A model generated the notes under the pieces. That model was not told the origin of the DNA and ran no database searches. It worked only from the letters and a program-made list of their open reading frames with translations. Shown here in pieces: positions 18,001-26,878 of a stretch of DNA of 64,000 bases. Both the position numbers and the translations under genes were made by a program. Numbering within the stretch: the stretch's first letter is position 1; each line of letters begins with the position of its first letter. The DNA is taken from assembly GCA_900045905.1 (NCBI GenBank), contig FCNS01000005.1, positions 1 through 64,000 of the forward strand. The letters run 5' to 3'. The DNA comes from Clostridiales bacterium CHKCI001 (GTDB taxonomy: Bacteria; Bacillota; Clostridia; Lachnospirales; Lachnospiraceae).

Positions 18001-21000
18001 GCACTTGGTTGTGTATAGTTTCTAGCAATGGAACGTTGTGTATAATTCGAATCTACCGTTTCTCCATTAATTGCAACTTCAATATAAGCCTTCGCATCAC
18101 TTCTATTATCCACACCAACAAATGCAGCATATCTTTGTCCTGGCTCTAGATCGGTAAGCGTCTGTGTCAAAGCTACTTCTTGTGTTGTGTTTGCTAATTG
18201 AAGCATATTATTACTTGTTACATTTTTCACAACAGTCGCAGCTTCTGTTTCACCAGTAATATCCCAATATTGCAATGGATTTCTACTGTTGAATCCAGTA
18301 TCTGACATATGTACTCCATCACTCCATTTCAACTCTTCATCCGTTAAATCTGGAGATGCCGTTCCTTTATGAATAACATAAGGTACACTTGCCTGTGCTT
18401 CAATTGTGATCTTATTATCAACTACTTCTAATTCCTGTTCATTTTCTTTTCCATATTCAGAAAGGCTATATAACTTAACCGTATCCAATCCTGCCCAGCT
18501 ATCTGGAAGTTCCCATGTGGTGCTTCCTCCAGCCTGATTCCAATGATATAACTTCTCATCATTAGAAGCCAAATCATTACCATTGGCATCCCAGAACCAA
18601 GGAATTAAATATTTCTCGCCATCCATGATCGTCTTGCCATTAAATGTCATAGTTCTCAGATCATATCCTGCATTGTTCACATCATTTGATTGTCTTTCAA
18701 TTACTAAAGTATTTTGTCTTTCTTCATCTTGTAATGTAATCTTCATTTCTGGAGTCCATGTATAGGTTTCTCCATTATCTGTCATCGTAACTGGAGTTCC
18801 GTTTTCCCATTTCATTACAAGATAATGCTGTACAAACTTAGATGCAATATTGTCATCAAATAGATTTTCAATATAACCTTCATAGTCGTTACGTCCCTGC
18901 CATCCTTCAAAATCCTTCATATCGTATCCGCCAAGCAGAGGATTTCTAGCAGCGCCACCATAAGCTGGATAATCACCAACCCAGGAGTCTTTTTGATGAT
19001 TTGCAATAAAACGTGCGATTGTACTGTTAATACCTTTCAAGGAATATCCACCGTATGTTAAGTCAGCAGCCCAATGCTGGAATGTAGAATCATATGCAAA
19101 TGCATAGCCCCATTCACCTGCTAACCGCCATCCACAATTTGCAATTTCTTTTGCTAACTGACGGCTTGCCCATGTACCATTGTCACCGGACTGTCCATTG
19201 CCCCATACATCAACATAGACAAAGTCTAAGTTGTCACCTTCATCTCCGCCTAACTTTTCATGCAGATCAATCCAACGCTGTGCACGACCATTCTTTAAAT
19301 CATAATCCGCATTAATATTAACGCCCTGATCTAACCAGTTCCATCCAAAGGAAAGACTTCCATCTGCATTTTTCTTTAAACGATCTGTCTCAAAATAAAT
19401 GGATTCTGGATACGTTTCACTTGCATTTACATGGATACCAAAGGTAGCACCAAATTCTAAGCCTTTTTCTAATAAGTACTTCATATCTTCTGCTCCACCG
19501 ATACGAGTACCAATATCTGCATAGTTTAGATGACCAGAGTCATGACCTTCACTTCCATAACCTTTTAATAAAATAGACTGTCCAAGTCCATCCGTATTTA
19601 AGTAAACTTTCTTTACATTATCTAATGTCATTAAGAATGGATTTTGTGCCTGACTTGCAAAGTTCATTGCAATACGCATTGCTACACGATCTGGTACCAA
19701 TTCATATCCTAATGGATTATTCATGATATTACGATATGCGATCGCTCCATCCTGCCAATCTACTACACCATCTCCATTCTGATCTTCTGTTAAAATAACT
19801 TTTAAGCAAGGAAGTTCTTCTTCTGTATTCTCTTCACGATATTCAGGACTTTTCTGATAAGTCCAATAGGTACTTGCCAATCCTGATTCTTTATAAGATT
19901 CTGTTGTCATTACATTGGACGTAATTCTCTGCCAATCCGATGTTACATTATTTTCAGAATTACTCCAAAGACCTGCACTTAACCCATCTGCGGACATTAA
20001 TGCATACATATAGCCTCTCTTGCCATCATTTAATGCACTAACCTCTGCAAATACATCTCCACTTTTATGGGTATTTACAGACACATTTGCCCCCGCAAAT
20101 TCAGAGTCTTGCTGCGTAGAACGCACTGTCAAAAAATTCACATCTGACATATCAATTGTTGTAACACAGTTTGGAATATTATTTACCACATTGGTAATTT
20201 TAAATGTTACTATATTCTCTTCAACCACCAATGTTGCAGTTAATACTGCATCAATATTAGCCGCTTCGTCTTTCAATGTCATTGTATAAGTTGCCTTATT
20301 TTCAGCATCTTTCTTAAAAGTCACTTCAGGTTTGATTGCTGTGCTGCCAATCTTAATGGTATCGACCGCAGTTGTCTGTCCAAGCATCTTCTTTCCGTTT
20401 AGCGTATATCCAATTACTCTTGGAAATGTATTGTCAATACCAACTTCCATTACATCAGACTTCAGCGTTTCTGGTGCTTCATAATCAATTCCTTCTGCTA
20501 ATTGAATCGTCAAGTCAGGAACTACAACATCTTCTTTTTCCACAGTTATATTAGCACTAGAAGATGTATAACCAGACATTGCAGCTGTTACTGTATATTC
20601 TCCTGCTTTCACGGAATCAAATGTATATGTTCCATCTTCCCTTGTTGTTGTACTGCTGCCACCTAAGGTTACATTTGCACCTGCAATTGCATTGCCATCT
20701 GCATCCACAACTTTACCAGTTACTGTTACTTCTGTAGTGCTTACTTCTTCATTATAAGTTTCTCCACTTGCAGTCGTAGCAAGTTCCCATGTATCCATTC
20801 CATCTTTAATAATCTGTGTTTCATTACCTTCTGCATCATAAGAGCTAATAATAACATCCTTAAAAGATAACGTAGTTGATGGAGAACCAAGTAAAATACC
20901 AATTTGTCCATCCGCTAAAGACTCTAAAAGAGGTAATTCAAATTCAGTATTTCCATTCTTATCTTCTACTGCTTCATCATCCACAGTTAAACTAACTTTT

Positions 21001-21449
21001 GTTCCATTAAAACGGATTTTAACCGCAGCCTCTTGTCCAGCTGCTAGCCCCTTTTTATTTAAGTCTAACCAAGAACTAGACGTAGCAGCTACATTTTGCA
21101 GAAACCATGCAGTATCATGAACACCTGTACCAGAAAAGTTTATATTATCTTTTGCTGAAATTGCAAAATATGCTTGTGTCTTACTAGCTATTTCATCCAT
21201 TTTAATAGTCATCTGAATACTTCCATTCGTCAGCCCTTTTGCTTCTTCATTTGTAAGTACTAATAATGCCTTATTCTTCGCATTATCATTTTTAGAACCT
21301 GCCGTAAACTGTCTCCAAGTTGTTGTAACTGCTCTCGATTCTGGAGCTGCAACCACAGTAATAGCATTCCCAGATACAAATTGAGAAATTATCATAACAG
21401 TTATTAACAACCATGATAAGATTCTCTTCACTTTTTTCTGTTTTTCCAT
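14184..21449 (-). CDS. secreted GH101 endo-alpha-N-acetylgalactosaminidase with FIVAR and ChW repeats
   Basis: A 2421-residue mucin-active enzyme that releases the core 1 disaccharide Gal-GalNAc from Ser/Thr of O-glycoproteins. Order: signal peptide (1-35), a laminin-G-like domain, a carboxypeptidase-regulatory-like beta-sandwich (about 230-310), the GH101 supersandwich and barrel (about 310-1000), galactose-binding-like domains, further regulatory-like and laminin-G-like domains, four FIVAR repeats (one at about 1410-1470, three at about 1905-2125) and six ChW repeats (about 2131-2421). The catalytic pair is seen as Asp in FVYVDVWG (about 745) and Glu in LAGEWGYA (about 777), spaced 32 residues as in the pneumococcal enzyme. 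ATG 21449 is chosen because AAAGGAG lies seven bases upstream; the frame is open to 21485. Confidence 0.94.
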   Translation of the reverse strand: MEKQKKVKRILSWLLITVMIISQFVSGNAITVVAAPESRAVTTTWRQFTAGSKNDNAKNKALLVLTNEEAKGLTNGSIQMTIKMDEIASKTQAYFAISAKDNINFSGTGVHDTAWFLQNVAATSSSWLDLNKKGLAAGQEAAVKIRFNGTKVSLTVDDEAVEDKNGNTEFELPLLESLADGQIGILLGSPSTTLSFKDVIISSYDAEGNETQIIKDGMDTWELATTASGETYNEEVSTTEVTVTGKVVDADGNAIAGANVTLGGSSTTTREDGTYTFDSVKAGEYTVTAAMSGYTSSSANITVEKEDVVVPDLTIQLAEGIDYEAPETLKSDVMEVGIDNTFPRVIGYTLNGKKMLGQTTAVDTIKIGSTAIKPEVTFKKDAENKATYTMTLKDEAANIDAVLTATLVVEENIVTFKITNVVNNIPNCVTTIDMSDVNFLTVRSTQQDSEFAGANVSVNTHKSGDVFAEVSALNDGKRGYMYALMSADGLSAGLWSNSENNVTSDWQRITSNVMTTESYKESGLASTYWTYQKSPEYREENTEEELPCLKVILTEDQNGDGVVDWQDGAIAYRNIMNNPLGYELVPDRVAMRIAMNFASQAQNPFLMTLDNVKKVYLNTDGLGQSILLKGYGSEGHDSGHLNYADIGTRIGGAEDMKYLLEKGLEFGATFGIHVNASETYPESIYFETDRLKKNADGSLSFGWNWLDQGVNINADYDLKNGRAQRWIDLHEKLGGDEGDNLDFVYVDVWGNGQSGDNGTWASRQLAKEIANCGWRLAGEWGYAFAYDSTFQHWAADLTYGGYSLKGINSTIARFIANHQKDSWVGDYPAYGGAARNPLLGGYDMKDFEGWQGRNDYEGYIENLFDDNIASKFVQHYLVMKWENGTPVTMTDNGETYTWTPEMKITLQDEERQNTLVIERQSNDVNNAGYDLRTMTFNGKTIMDGEKYLIPWFWDANGNDLASNDEKLYHWNQAGGSTTWELPDSWAGLDTVKLYSLSEYGKENEQELEVVDNKITIEAQASVPYVIHKGTASPDLTDEELKWSDGVHMSDTGFNSRNPLQYWDITGETEAATVVKNVTSNNMLQLANTTQEVALTQTLTDLEPGQRYAAFVGVDNRSDAKAYIEVAINGETVDSNYTQRSIARNYTQPSAHNNNCPTVAGGGSYFQNMYVFFDVPKTGGEVTLTVRREAGEGATYMDDFRVLETVQNCEVSEFVFKQDFENVPQGIWPFVLGGVEGVTDNRTHLSEKHEPYTQAGWYDGVKKLDDVLDGNWSVKSNGLVQGYNVVYQTIPQNFRFEPGVTYQISFDYETGSDDTYGVVVGDGEFSHSQGIPLYSLKSSLETDENGELKGAKDHYTMLITGSETGQTWFGIYSTGVAADTQGTSGSAANFGGYKDFVLDNLVIERSNVDRTNLIALVEENSDRNSTNYSAKTWETFENALTVANDVLNNFESNQNDIDNAYNALDKAVKALEIIGGNVSGKVTSESGAAIEGVSVSVGEITAKTNADGTYVLHGVPFGKVTIIAEDPQYVTVTEEITVTEEAADKTDVTKDFVLKEETTSIQGTVTAVGKPMNKLTVTITSGTYTQETTTDRKGYYEFKDVPTKDYTISVSADGYDTASKEISAVKAEIAEVNLMLPPKSTVDYENDYNDGKIYWADLAGNTKSTTIKNTGEATNILFQGGGHSNVYEMNAPQFKNGCVEMDLTAQADGIRIGILLRAKDMNNRVYVGVGDAANQYFTEFWGSKTGNTWSGMSSGPTFAAGQTMHLKAEIVDRTITLWVNGEQILSNTMSGVQVESGYIGLNTRNTHDVLVDNVKVTSYDPPEGDVQTAAGHVSLDGKALEGVKVSLLDAEGNVVKETKTDALGNYQFKKLAFGEYTVQVTNETETKTATVTVEAVDGYCVVPEIAFGEVPVVNKAVLEVVTDIYNTYEQAEYTPESWAPFAQALKDAKDILADEAATQKEVDAALETLKNAASGLTKAEISVPVNKNAIKVVTGIYKTYEETDYTAESWAVFAEALKAADQVIADEAATQEQVDVALEALIDAGERLQKAEKPVEINKVGLEVAVTIYGSYEESEYTQESWAVFAQVLKDAQTVLADETATQEQVDAALEAVMSAAAGLEKIEAPVETPLKVSYRTHVQNEGWQDFVSDGAMSGTKGKGLRLEGIEIRLDYNTLGGGIEYRTHVQNEGWQDYVADGAMSGTKGKSLRLEAIQIRLTGGVAEKYDVYYRTHIQDKGWLGWAVNDGKSGSAGLSKRLEGIEIRLVQKGGAAPGSTENAYLTNQKEAKPSVIYTTHVQNIGWQEEVHDGAMAGTKGKGLRLEGIKIRVNGDGIQGGIEYSTHVQNLGWQPYVSNGEVAGTKGKSLRLEGIKIRLTGELAEKYSVEYRTHVQNEGWQNWVRDDEMSGTKGKGLRLEGIEIRLVKK

Positions 21450-21707
21450 ATATGACTCCTTTCTGTCTTTTCTGCTGGAATCCACTACCTATCTTCCGTT
21501 CACACGCACATTAGTATGAGTCTCCAACCCATCTTTTTTCTCCAATCTTGGATCATTAACCAAAATCTAACTAATCCACTTTCCCCCTTTCCTTTTATTG
21601 TCCAAATCTCTGGAAGCACAATTTCTCTTGCTCTCAATTGGATTTTTTGTAATAAATCATGAAAGCAGCTATAAATAGGGTATTCATTCCCTTATTTATT
21701 TTGCACA

Positions 21708-21743
21708 ATTTTACCATATTTTCTAATATATGTATATACATAT
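21708..21743 (-). promoter_or_regulatory. GH101 promoter overlapping a 16-bp palindrome
   Basis: On the minus strand TATACA, 17 bp, TAAAAT (21708-21713) with a TGG extended -10. The -35 lies inside the perfect palindrome ATATGTATATACATAT (21728-21743), a possible operator. The transcript would start near 21700 and contains an AAATAAGGG/CCCTATTT hairpin (about 21671-21695). The rest of the 21486-21998 gap shows only the pta terminator. Confidence 0.5.
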
Positions 21744-21914
21744 CATCTATAATACAAATTTTATACATTTTTGTACAAATGCATTTTACAAAAAATCAAC
21801 TTCTATAAGCCTATTTATTTGAACAATTCGCACATATATATTTCCAGGATTTCGGGAGTAGAAAGTGCGTAGAAGTCGGTAGTATCATGTAAGCAAGTTC
21901 TTCCTATACAAAAA

Positions 21915-21960
21915 AAGTCCTTTTATATTCAAGAATCACTTCTCAAATATAAAAAGACTT
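21915..21960 (-). terminator. pta terminator
   Basis: A 15-bp stem, AAGTCTTTTTATATT with AATATAAAAGGACTT, pairs best on the minus-strand RNA (one G-U), followed by TTTTTT. It lies 40 bases after the pta stop. Confidence 0.75.
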
Positions 21961-21998
21961 CTTTTCATTCATCATCACTCTATCAAAAATACTTTCTA

Positions 21999-23003
21999 TT
22001 ATTCATCATCATCTACAAGGGCAGCTGTAATAATCGCCATAGAATATGCTTCTTCTGCATTACAGCCACGAGATAAGTCATTAATTGGGGCATTTAATCC
22101 CAATAAAATAGGTCCATATGCATCAAAATTACCCATACGCTGTGCAATCTTATATCCAATATTACCTGCATTAATATCTGGAAAAACAAAGACATTGGCA
22201 TGTCCTGCTACTGGATTACCTGGGCATTTTGTACGTGCAACACGAGGAGATACAGAGGCATCAAATTGTAACTCACCTTCCATTGGAATATCTGGTCTTA
22301 ACGCTTTTGCCTTTGCCGCTGCATTACGCATCTTATCTACGTCTTCTCCTTTACCAGAACCAAGTGTAAAATAACTCAAAAATGCTACTTTCGGATCAAT
22401 ACCAAATATACGGCCACATTCTGCTGCTCCAATTGCAATCTCAACCAACTCATCCTCATTTGGCTTTAAGTTAATTGCACAATCCGCCATCGCTAAAACC
22501 TCATTTTCACCAGTTGCAGATGGACGAACTAAAATAAAACAAGATGATACAATTTTATGACCTGGTCTCGTTTTGATTAACTGTAATGCTGGACGAACCG
22601 TATCTGCAGTAGAATAAGTTGCTCCTCCCAAAAGAGCATCTGCAACTCCCATCTTTACCAGCATCGTTCCAAAATAGTTTCCACGCTTTAATATTTGACG
22701 TGCTTCTTCTGGCTGTACATTCTTACTTTTACGCAATTCACAAAACAAGTCTACCATTTCATCAATACGTTCATAGTCATCTGGATCTACAATTTGAGCA
22801 CCTCGAATATTATAGCCATATTCTTCCGCAGCTCCATTTACAGCTTCCACACTACCAACTAAAATTGGAGTAAGGAAATTAGATGCAAGCAAACGAGATG
22901 CAGCTTCTAGAATACGCGCATCTGTTCCTTCTGTAAATACAATTTTCTTTGGATTTTTTTTCAGCTTGTCAATCATCATGCCGAAACCCTTCATGTTTCT
23001 CAT
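21999..23003 (-). CDS. pta: phosphate acetyltransferase
   Basis: A 334-residue cytosolic enzyme that converts acetyl-CoA and phosphate to acetyl phosphate in acetate fermentation. Family signatures include KIVFTEGTDARIL at the N-terminus, GGATYSTADTVRPALQ, SCFILV, ADCAIN, FLSYFTLGSGKG and FVFPDINAGNIGYK near the C-terminus. Length is that of the short, single-domain Pta class. AAGGAGG lies upstream, and a promoter is at 23056-23083. The usual partner ackA is not adjacent, and the gene ends in its own terminator, so it looks monocistronic. Confidence 0.95.
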   Translation of the reverse strand: MRNMKGFGMMIDKLKKNPKKIVFTEGTDARILEAASRLLASNFLTPILVGSVEAVNGAAEEYGYNIRGAQIVDPDDYERIDEMVDLFCELRKSKNVQPEEARQILKRGNYFGTMLVKMGVADALLGGATYSTADTVRPALQLIKTRPGHKIVSSCFILVRPSATGENEVLAMADCAINLKPNEDELVEIAIGAAECGRIFGIDPKVAFLSYFTLGSGKGEDVDKMRNAAAKAKALRPDIPMEGELQFDASVSPRVARTKCPGNPVAGHANVFVFPDINAGNIGYKIAQRMGNFDAYGPILLGLNAPINDLSRGCNAEEAYSMAIITAALVDDDE

Positions 23004-23055
23004 AAAAAAAACCTCCTTAATATTATTCTTGTCTTTTGCGACACCCTCTCTTAAT

Positions 23056-23083
23056 AATTTACCACATTTTCAAAATTTTTCAA
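23056..23083 (-). promoter_or_regulatory. pta promoter
   Basis: TTGAAA (23078-23083), a 16-bp spacer and TAAATT (23056-23061) with TGG extended -10. Nothing else is recognisable in the gap 23084-23314. Confidence 0.55.
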
Positions 23084-23314
23084 TAGTATAAACAATAATC
23101 TAAAAATTAACAAGCTTTCCTACTATTGCATTAATATAAATACATACATGTCATTAACAACGATTATTTTTTTCAATTATTCTTTCTTTTTGCATTAATC
23201 CCCCAAAAATATTGTTAAAAAAAACACAAATTTTTTCACTTAATTTTATCTTTGTCCAATCAAGTAGTTTTCCAAAATAGGCAAAAATAAAAACAATTAT
23301 AATTTTTTAGAATC

Positions 23315-24025
23315 TCATTTTAATATTTTACTAGGATTTCTTTCCAGCAACACCTTTGCCGCATCTTTTCCGTAGTACAAATCTAGAATCCTTGCAGTTT
23401 CCTCAAAGCCTGGCGTCCGTAACACTGGATCATGGGCATCGGAAGCCACCACTCCTGCCATTCCTTGAGACAGCATCCAATCTGCCCCATAAAAAGCCCT
23501 TCTTCCAAAATCTCCCAATATACTTCCTTTATTTACCTGAAGAATAATTCCTTTATCATACAAACTATATAAAGCCTCTGGTCGGCGTTTTACAAAATCA
23601 TAGCGTTCTGGATGAGCCAGGATCAGCTTGTATCCCATATTCAGAAGTTCCTCCAACATTCGTTCCCCTTGACTGAGAGATATATCAAATAAAAATTCCA
23701 CCAACAAGTATTTTCCTCCATTAATTCCAAAAAGAGCTCCTTTACGAGCCCATTGGAGAAGACTTTCATTTACCATTAACTCCATACCGCTACAGACTTT
23801 TAGAGGAATATTTCGCTTTATCAGCTCCTTTCTAAAGGCAGTAAGTTTCTTTCTATATACTTCCAAATATTCTTCTGGATTATAAAGAGAAAAATCCCCA
23901 TGAGAAGTGGCTGCGATGGTATCAATGCCGCCAGCAACAGCAATTTCTGCCATTTCCACAGCCTCTTCAATGGATTCTGCTCCATCATCTAGTTCAGAAA
24001 GAATATGTATATGCAGGTCAATCAT
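23315..24025 (-). CDS. CpsB/YwqE-type PHP protein-tyrosine phosphatase
   Basis: A 236-residue metal-dependent phosphatase that removes phosphate from the tyrosine cluster of BY-kinases in polysaccharide export control. The PHP metal motif MIDLHIHIL opens the protein, followed by SHGDFSLY, LAHPERYDFVKRRPE and the C-terminal VASDAHDP. The open frame runs to 24169, but the real start is ATG 24025, with GGAGG eight bases upstream, overlapping the kinase stop by eight bases. It is last in a nine-gene operon, directly behind its probable substrate. Confidence 0.88.
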   Translation of the reverse strand: MIDLHIHILSELDDGAESIEEAVEMAEIAVAGGIDTIAATSHGDFSLYNPEEYLEVYRKKLTAFRKELIKRNIPLKVCSGMELMVNESLLQWARKGALFGINGGKYLLVEFLFDISLSQGERMLEELLNMGYKLILAHPERYDFVKRRPEALYSLYDKGIILQVNKGSILGDFGRRAFYGADWMLSQGMAGVVASDAHDPVLRTPGFEETARILDLYYGKDAAKVLLERNPSKILK

Positions 24026-25487
24026 TTTCGTCTCCTCCCTCTCCATAAATCTTACGTTTTCCATAAGACTGCCTTCCGTAACCATATTTCCCATAACCAT
24101 ATCTTCCATATCCATACTCACTTGCAAATTCAGGATAACTATTAAACACATACCCCAGAAATTTTGCACTATGACCTCCTAAGAAAGAAATTCCCTCCCA
24201 GACTCTTCGCTGGGAAACATAATCGTATTTTACCACATATAAAATATTATCTGCATAATCTGCCAGAATTCCTGCGTCCTGAAATATTTCACAGGGAGGC
24301 GTATCAATAATCACATAATCCATTTCCTCTTTCATGGCCAGTATAAATTCCCTGACTCTAAAACTGCTAAGTATAGAAGCTGGCTGTTTTACAGGTCTTC
24401 GACTGCCCAAAAACCAGATACCGTTTTCCTTTATTTTCTGCACCATCTCTGTGGCTTCCTTGTCTTCTATGACCACGTCCTGCAATCCAGCGCCATCCCT
24501 GATTCCAATAATCTCCGCATCCTCCTGTTTTCTCAAGTCTCCGTCAATCAAAAGCACCTTTTTCCCTTGGGCAGCAAACAGTTCTCCCAAATTCACTGCC
24601 AGGGTAGACTTTCCCTCCCCAGAGTCAGTGCTGGAAATCAAAAGAACCTTTCCTTGATTCTTTTTCATGCTATTCTCTAGACGAAGCTGCAATGCCTTGA
24701 GACTCTCCCTGTAACTATGAGAAAGTCTTTTATCCAGTACAAAAATCTTCTGCTTCTTTTTCTTCTTTCTTGCTTTAAAACGTACCTGAGGAACGGATGC
24801 CAGACAGCGTAAACTTGTAATCTTATTCATCTCCTCAGGAGTTCTGACAGTCTTTCTGAAAAAGGCGCTAAGCCCCAAAAGAAACATACCTAAAAGACCT
24901 CCAACTCCACCTCCCAGTACCAAGCTTTGTCTGGTTCCTATTTGATTGTAGGGCTTCGTGGGTGTTTCTGGCTCATCCAGCAGATTAAACTGTATGCTTC
25001 CTAAGACAAACCTGGCTGTCTCTGGATAAATTTCCAAAGCCACATCTAAGATTTCTCTAGCGTCCTGAGGATTGGGGCTATGTACCTTCATCGTTACCAT
25101 ATTAGAATTGTCGATGGTTTCCGATGTAATGCTTCCATTTAATCTATCTTTTCCAAGCCTTTCCAAAAGAGTGCTTCTGAAAAAGTTGCTGTCCAATATA
25201 TAAGGAAAGGTTTTAGAAAGCTGATCCGCCGTACTGCTATTGTAATAAAAATTATAGCTTCCGTTCTCTCCGTCTCCAGTTGCCACAGTGAACGTAGCTC
25301 CGCATTCATATATAGGCTCATATCCGAAATAATTATAGGCGAAAAAACCTCCACTTCCTAGAAAAATTAACATCAGTACTACCCACCACAGCCTAGTAAA
25401 GCTTTTCCAAAAGTCTTTGAAAAGCAGGACAAGATCAATTTCTATTTCGTCTTCTCTGTTTTTTATACCTTTTCTATCCTCTTTCAT
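24018..25487 (-). CDS. Wzz-like / BY-kinase fusion with Tyr-rich tail (second of two)
   Basis: A 489-residue bacterial tyrosine autokinase. The N-terminal half is a Wzz-type chain-length domain with two membrane helices (about 25-50 and 190-215). The C-terminal half has Walker A SGEGKST, Walker A' VLLIDGDLRK and Walker B YVIIDTPP. The tail YGYGRYGYGKYGYGRQSYGK is an obvious autophosphorylation cluster. ATG 25487 is preferred because AGAGG lies eight bases upstream and it begins just after the previous stop; upstream in-frame ATGs lack spacing. Firmicute systems normally split modulator and kinase into two genes, so the fused form is like the Wzc type of Gram-negatives. It probably sets polymer length or gates export. 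Confidence 0.88.
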   Translation of the reverse strand: MKEDRKGIKNREDEIEIDLVLLFKDFWKSFTRLWWVVLMLIFLGSGGFFAYNYFGYEPIYECGATFTVATGDGENGSYNFYYNSSTADQLSKTFPYILDSNFFRSTLLERLGKDRLNGSITSETIDNSNMVTMKVHSPNPQDAREILDVALEIYPETARFVLGSIQFNLLDEPETPTKPYNQIGTRQSLVLGGGVGGLLGMFLLGLSAFFRKTVRTPEEMNKITSLRCLASVPQVRFKARKKKKKQKIFVLDKRLSHSYRESLKALQLRLENSMKKNQGKVLLISSTDSGEGKSTLAVNLGELFAAQGKKVLLIDGDLRKQEDAEIIGIRDGAGLQDVVIEDKEATEMVQKIKENGIWFLGSRRPVKQPASILSSFRVREFILAMKEEMDYVIIDTPPCEIFQDAGILADYADNILYVVKYDYVSQRRVWEGISFLGGHSAKFLGYVFNSYPEFASEYGYGRYGYGKYGYGRQSYGKRKIYGEGGDEND

Positions 25488-25491
25488 ATCT

Positions 25492-26865
25492 CTATCCTCT
25501 TTCATATCCTTCATAACTATAACCAGTCTGGATCCACTCTTTATAAAAAGCATTGAGAACAAATCCTGAAAAATCACAACCGCTCTGCCAGATCATATCT
25601 ACTGTATCATTAATAACCCTCACATCGGACCAATCTTGACGAACTACTAAAAGAACCGTATCTGCCATCTTCATTAAATGCTCTGCATCTGTGGAAATTG
25701 ATACTGGAGAGCAGTCCATAATAATATAATCCATTTCTTTCTTCCATTCCCCAGCCAACTTTTCCAAAAAAGCTCCACTTAACACAGCAGCAGGCTCTTC
25801 CACACTATGAAACTGAAAAAGTTCCCACAACTGACTTATTTTATTATAATAAATTTTCTCCCTCCAGTCCCCTTTCTCTTTCAACAACTGATTCAAAGAA
25901 TCCCTGCCCTTCTGGTCTTCTTCAAACACCTTATACTGAGCTGGTTTCCGCAAATCACTGTCTACCAGTAGGACCTTCTTGTGCTTTTCTGCCAGAGCCA
26001 AAGCAATATTAGCCGCCACTGTGGATTTTCCTTCATTTTCACTGATACTGGTAACAAGAAGAATTTTCTGCTGATTTCTTCTCATATGATATTCTATTTG
26101 GGTCTCTGCTCTTCTGCTAGCCTCTGCAAAATCCATACTCACCGAAGGAGAATTTAATAACAATGCCTTTTTGACCCATCTTCTATTTCCGCTTATTCGC
26201 TTACGCTCATAGGGAATCACTCCCCGAATTTTCCCATCCAACAACCGTCTGGCAGAAATTAGATTTTTCACCGTAAATCTCAAAATATAAAAAAGACACA
26301 TAATAGCTGTCATAGCAACAACTCCTGCTCCTGTAATCAATGAACGTCTATCCATAAATAAAGAAGTGTTAGAAGGAGTAGAAGGCACCTCTGGCTCCTG
26401 AACAATCTGGAGAGTGGCATTGGCAAAAACATCTTTTGCGACCTCCTCATAATGCTTCAGTGCTGAATGAATAAACAAATATGCCTGTCTCGGATTTTGG
26501 CAGGTACTGCTTAAAACCAGCAAATTTGTCTCGCTAACAGGCTCACAGTTGATAGTTCCTTGGATATTTTCCCCAGTATCCTCTATGATTTTTTCTCTCA
26601 GAACTTCGCTTTGAAACACTATTCCGAACACATCTGCCATCTGCTTTGCTACAGACAGAGATGAGTATGCACTGTCTTGTCCCTTCAATATAACTACTAA
26701 AGTAGAATATGACGTATACTGAGGCTTATATGTGAGATTGTGCAAACCAGTAACTCCTAGCCATAGAGCAGCTCCTATAAGAAGAATCATCCAAAGATTC
26801 CTAAACAATTCCAAGCACAACCCTCGTATGCTAATTTCATCGAAACGAAAAAGTTCTTGATTCAT
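25492..26865 (-). CDS. Wzz-like / BY-kinase fusion (first of two)
   Basis: A 457-residue homologue of the next gene, with a Wzz-type membrane half (helices about 25-45 and 160-185), Walker A ISENEGKST, Walker A' VLLVDSDLRKP and Walker B DYIIMDCSP. The tail is short, with only three or four tyrosines (GYSYEGY), so phosphorylation capacity differs from the second kinase. ATG 26865 is chosen because AGGAGG lies six bases upstream; an earlier in-frame start at 26895 has none. The first frame overlaps the Ig-like gene end if the earlier start is used. Two adjacent kinases of this type in one operon suggest either a hetero-oligomer or control of two separate processes. Confidence 0.85.
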   Translation of the reverse strand: MNQELFRFDEISIRGLCLELFRNLWMILLIGAALWLGVTGLHNLTYKPQYTSYSTLVVILKGQDSAYSSLSVAKQMADVFGIVFQSEVLREKIIEDTGENIQGTINCEPVSETNLLVLSSTCQNPRQAYLFIHSALKHYEEVAKDVFANATLQIVQEPEVPSTPSNTSLFMDRRSLITGAGVVAMTAIMCLFYILRFTVKNLISARRLLDGKIRGVIPYERKRISGNRRWVKKALLLNSPSVSMDFAEASRRAETQIEYHMRRNQQKILLVTSISENEGKSTVAANIALALAEKHKKVLLVDSDLRKPAQYKVFEEDQKGRDSLNQLLKEKGDWREKIYYNKISQLWELFQFHSVEEPAAVLSGAFLEKLAGEWKKEMDYIIMDCSPVSISTDAEHLMKMADTVLLVVRQDWSDVRVINDTVDMIWQSGCDFSGFVLNAFYKEWIQTGYSYEGYERG

Positions 26866-26878
26866 TCTCATCCTCCTC

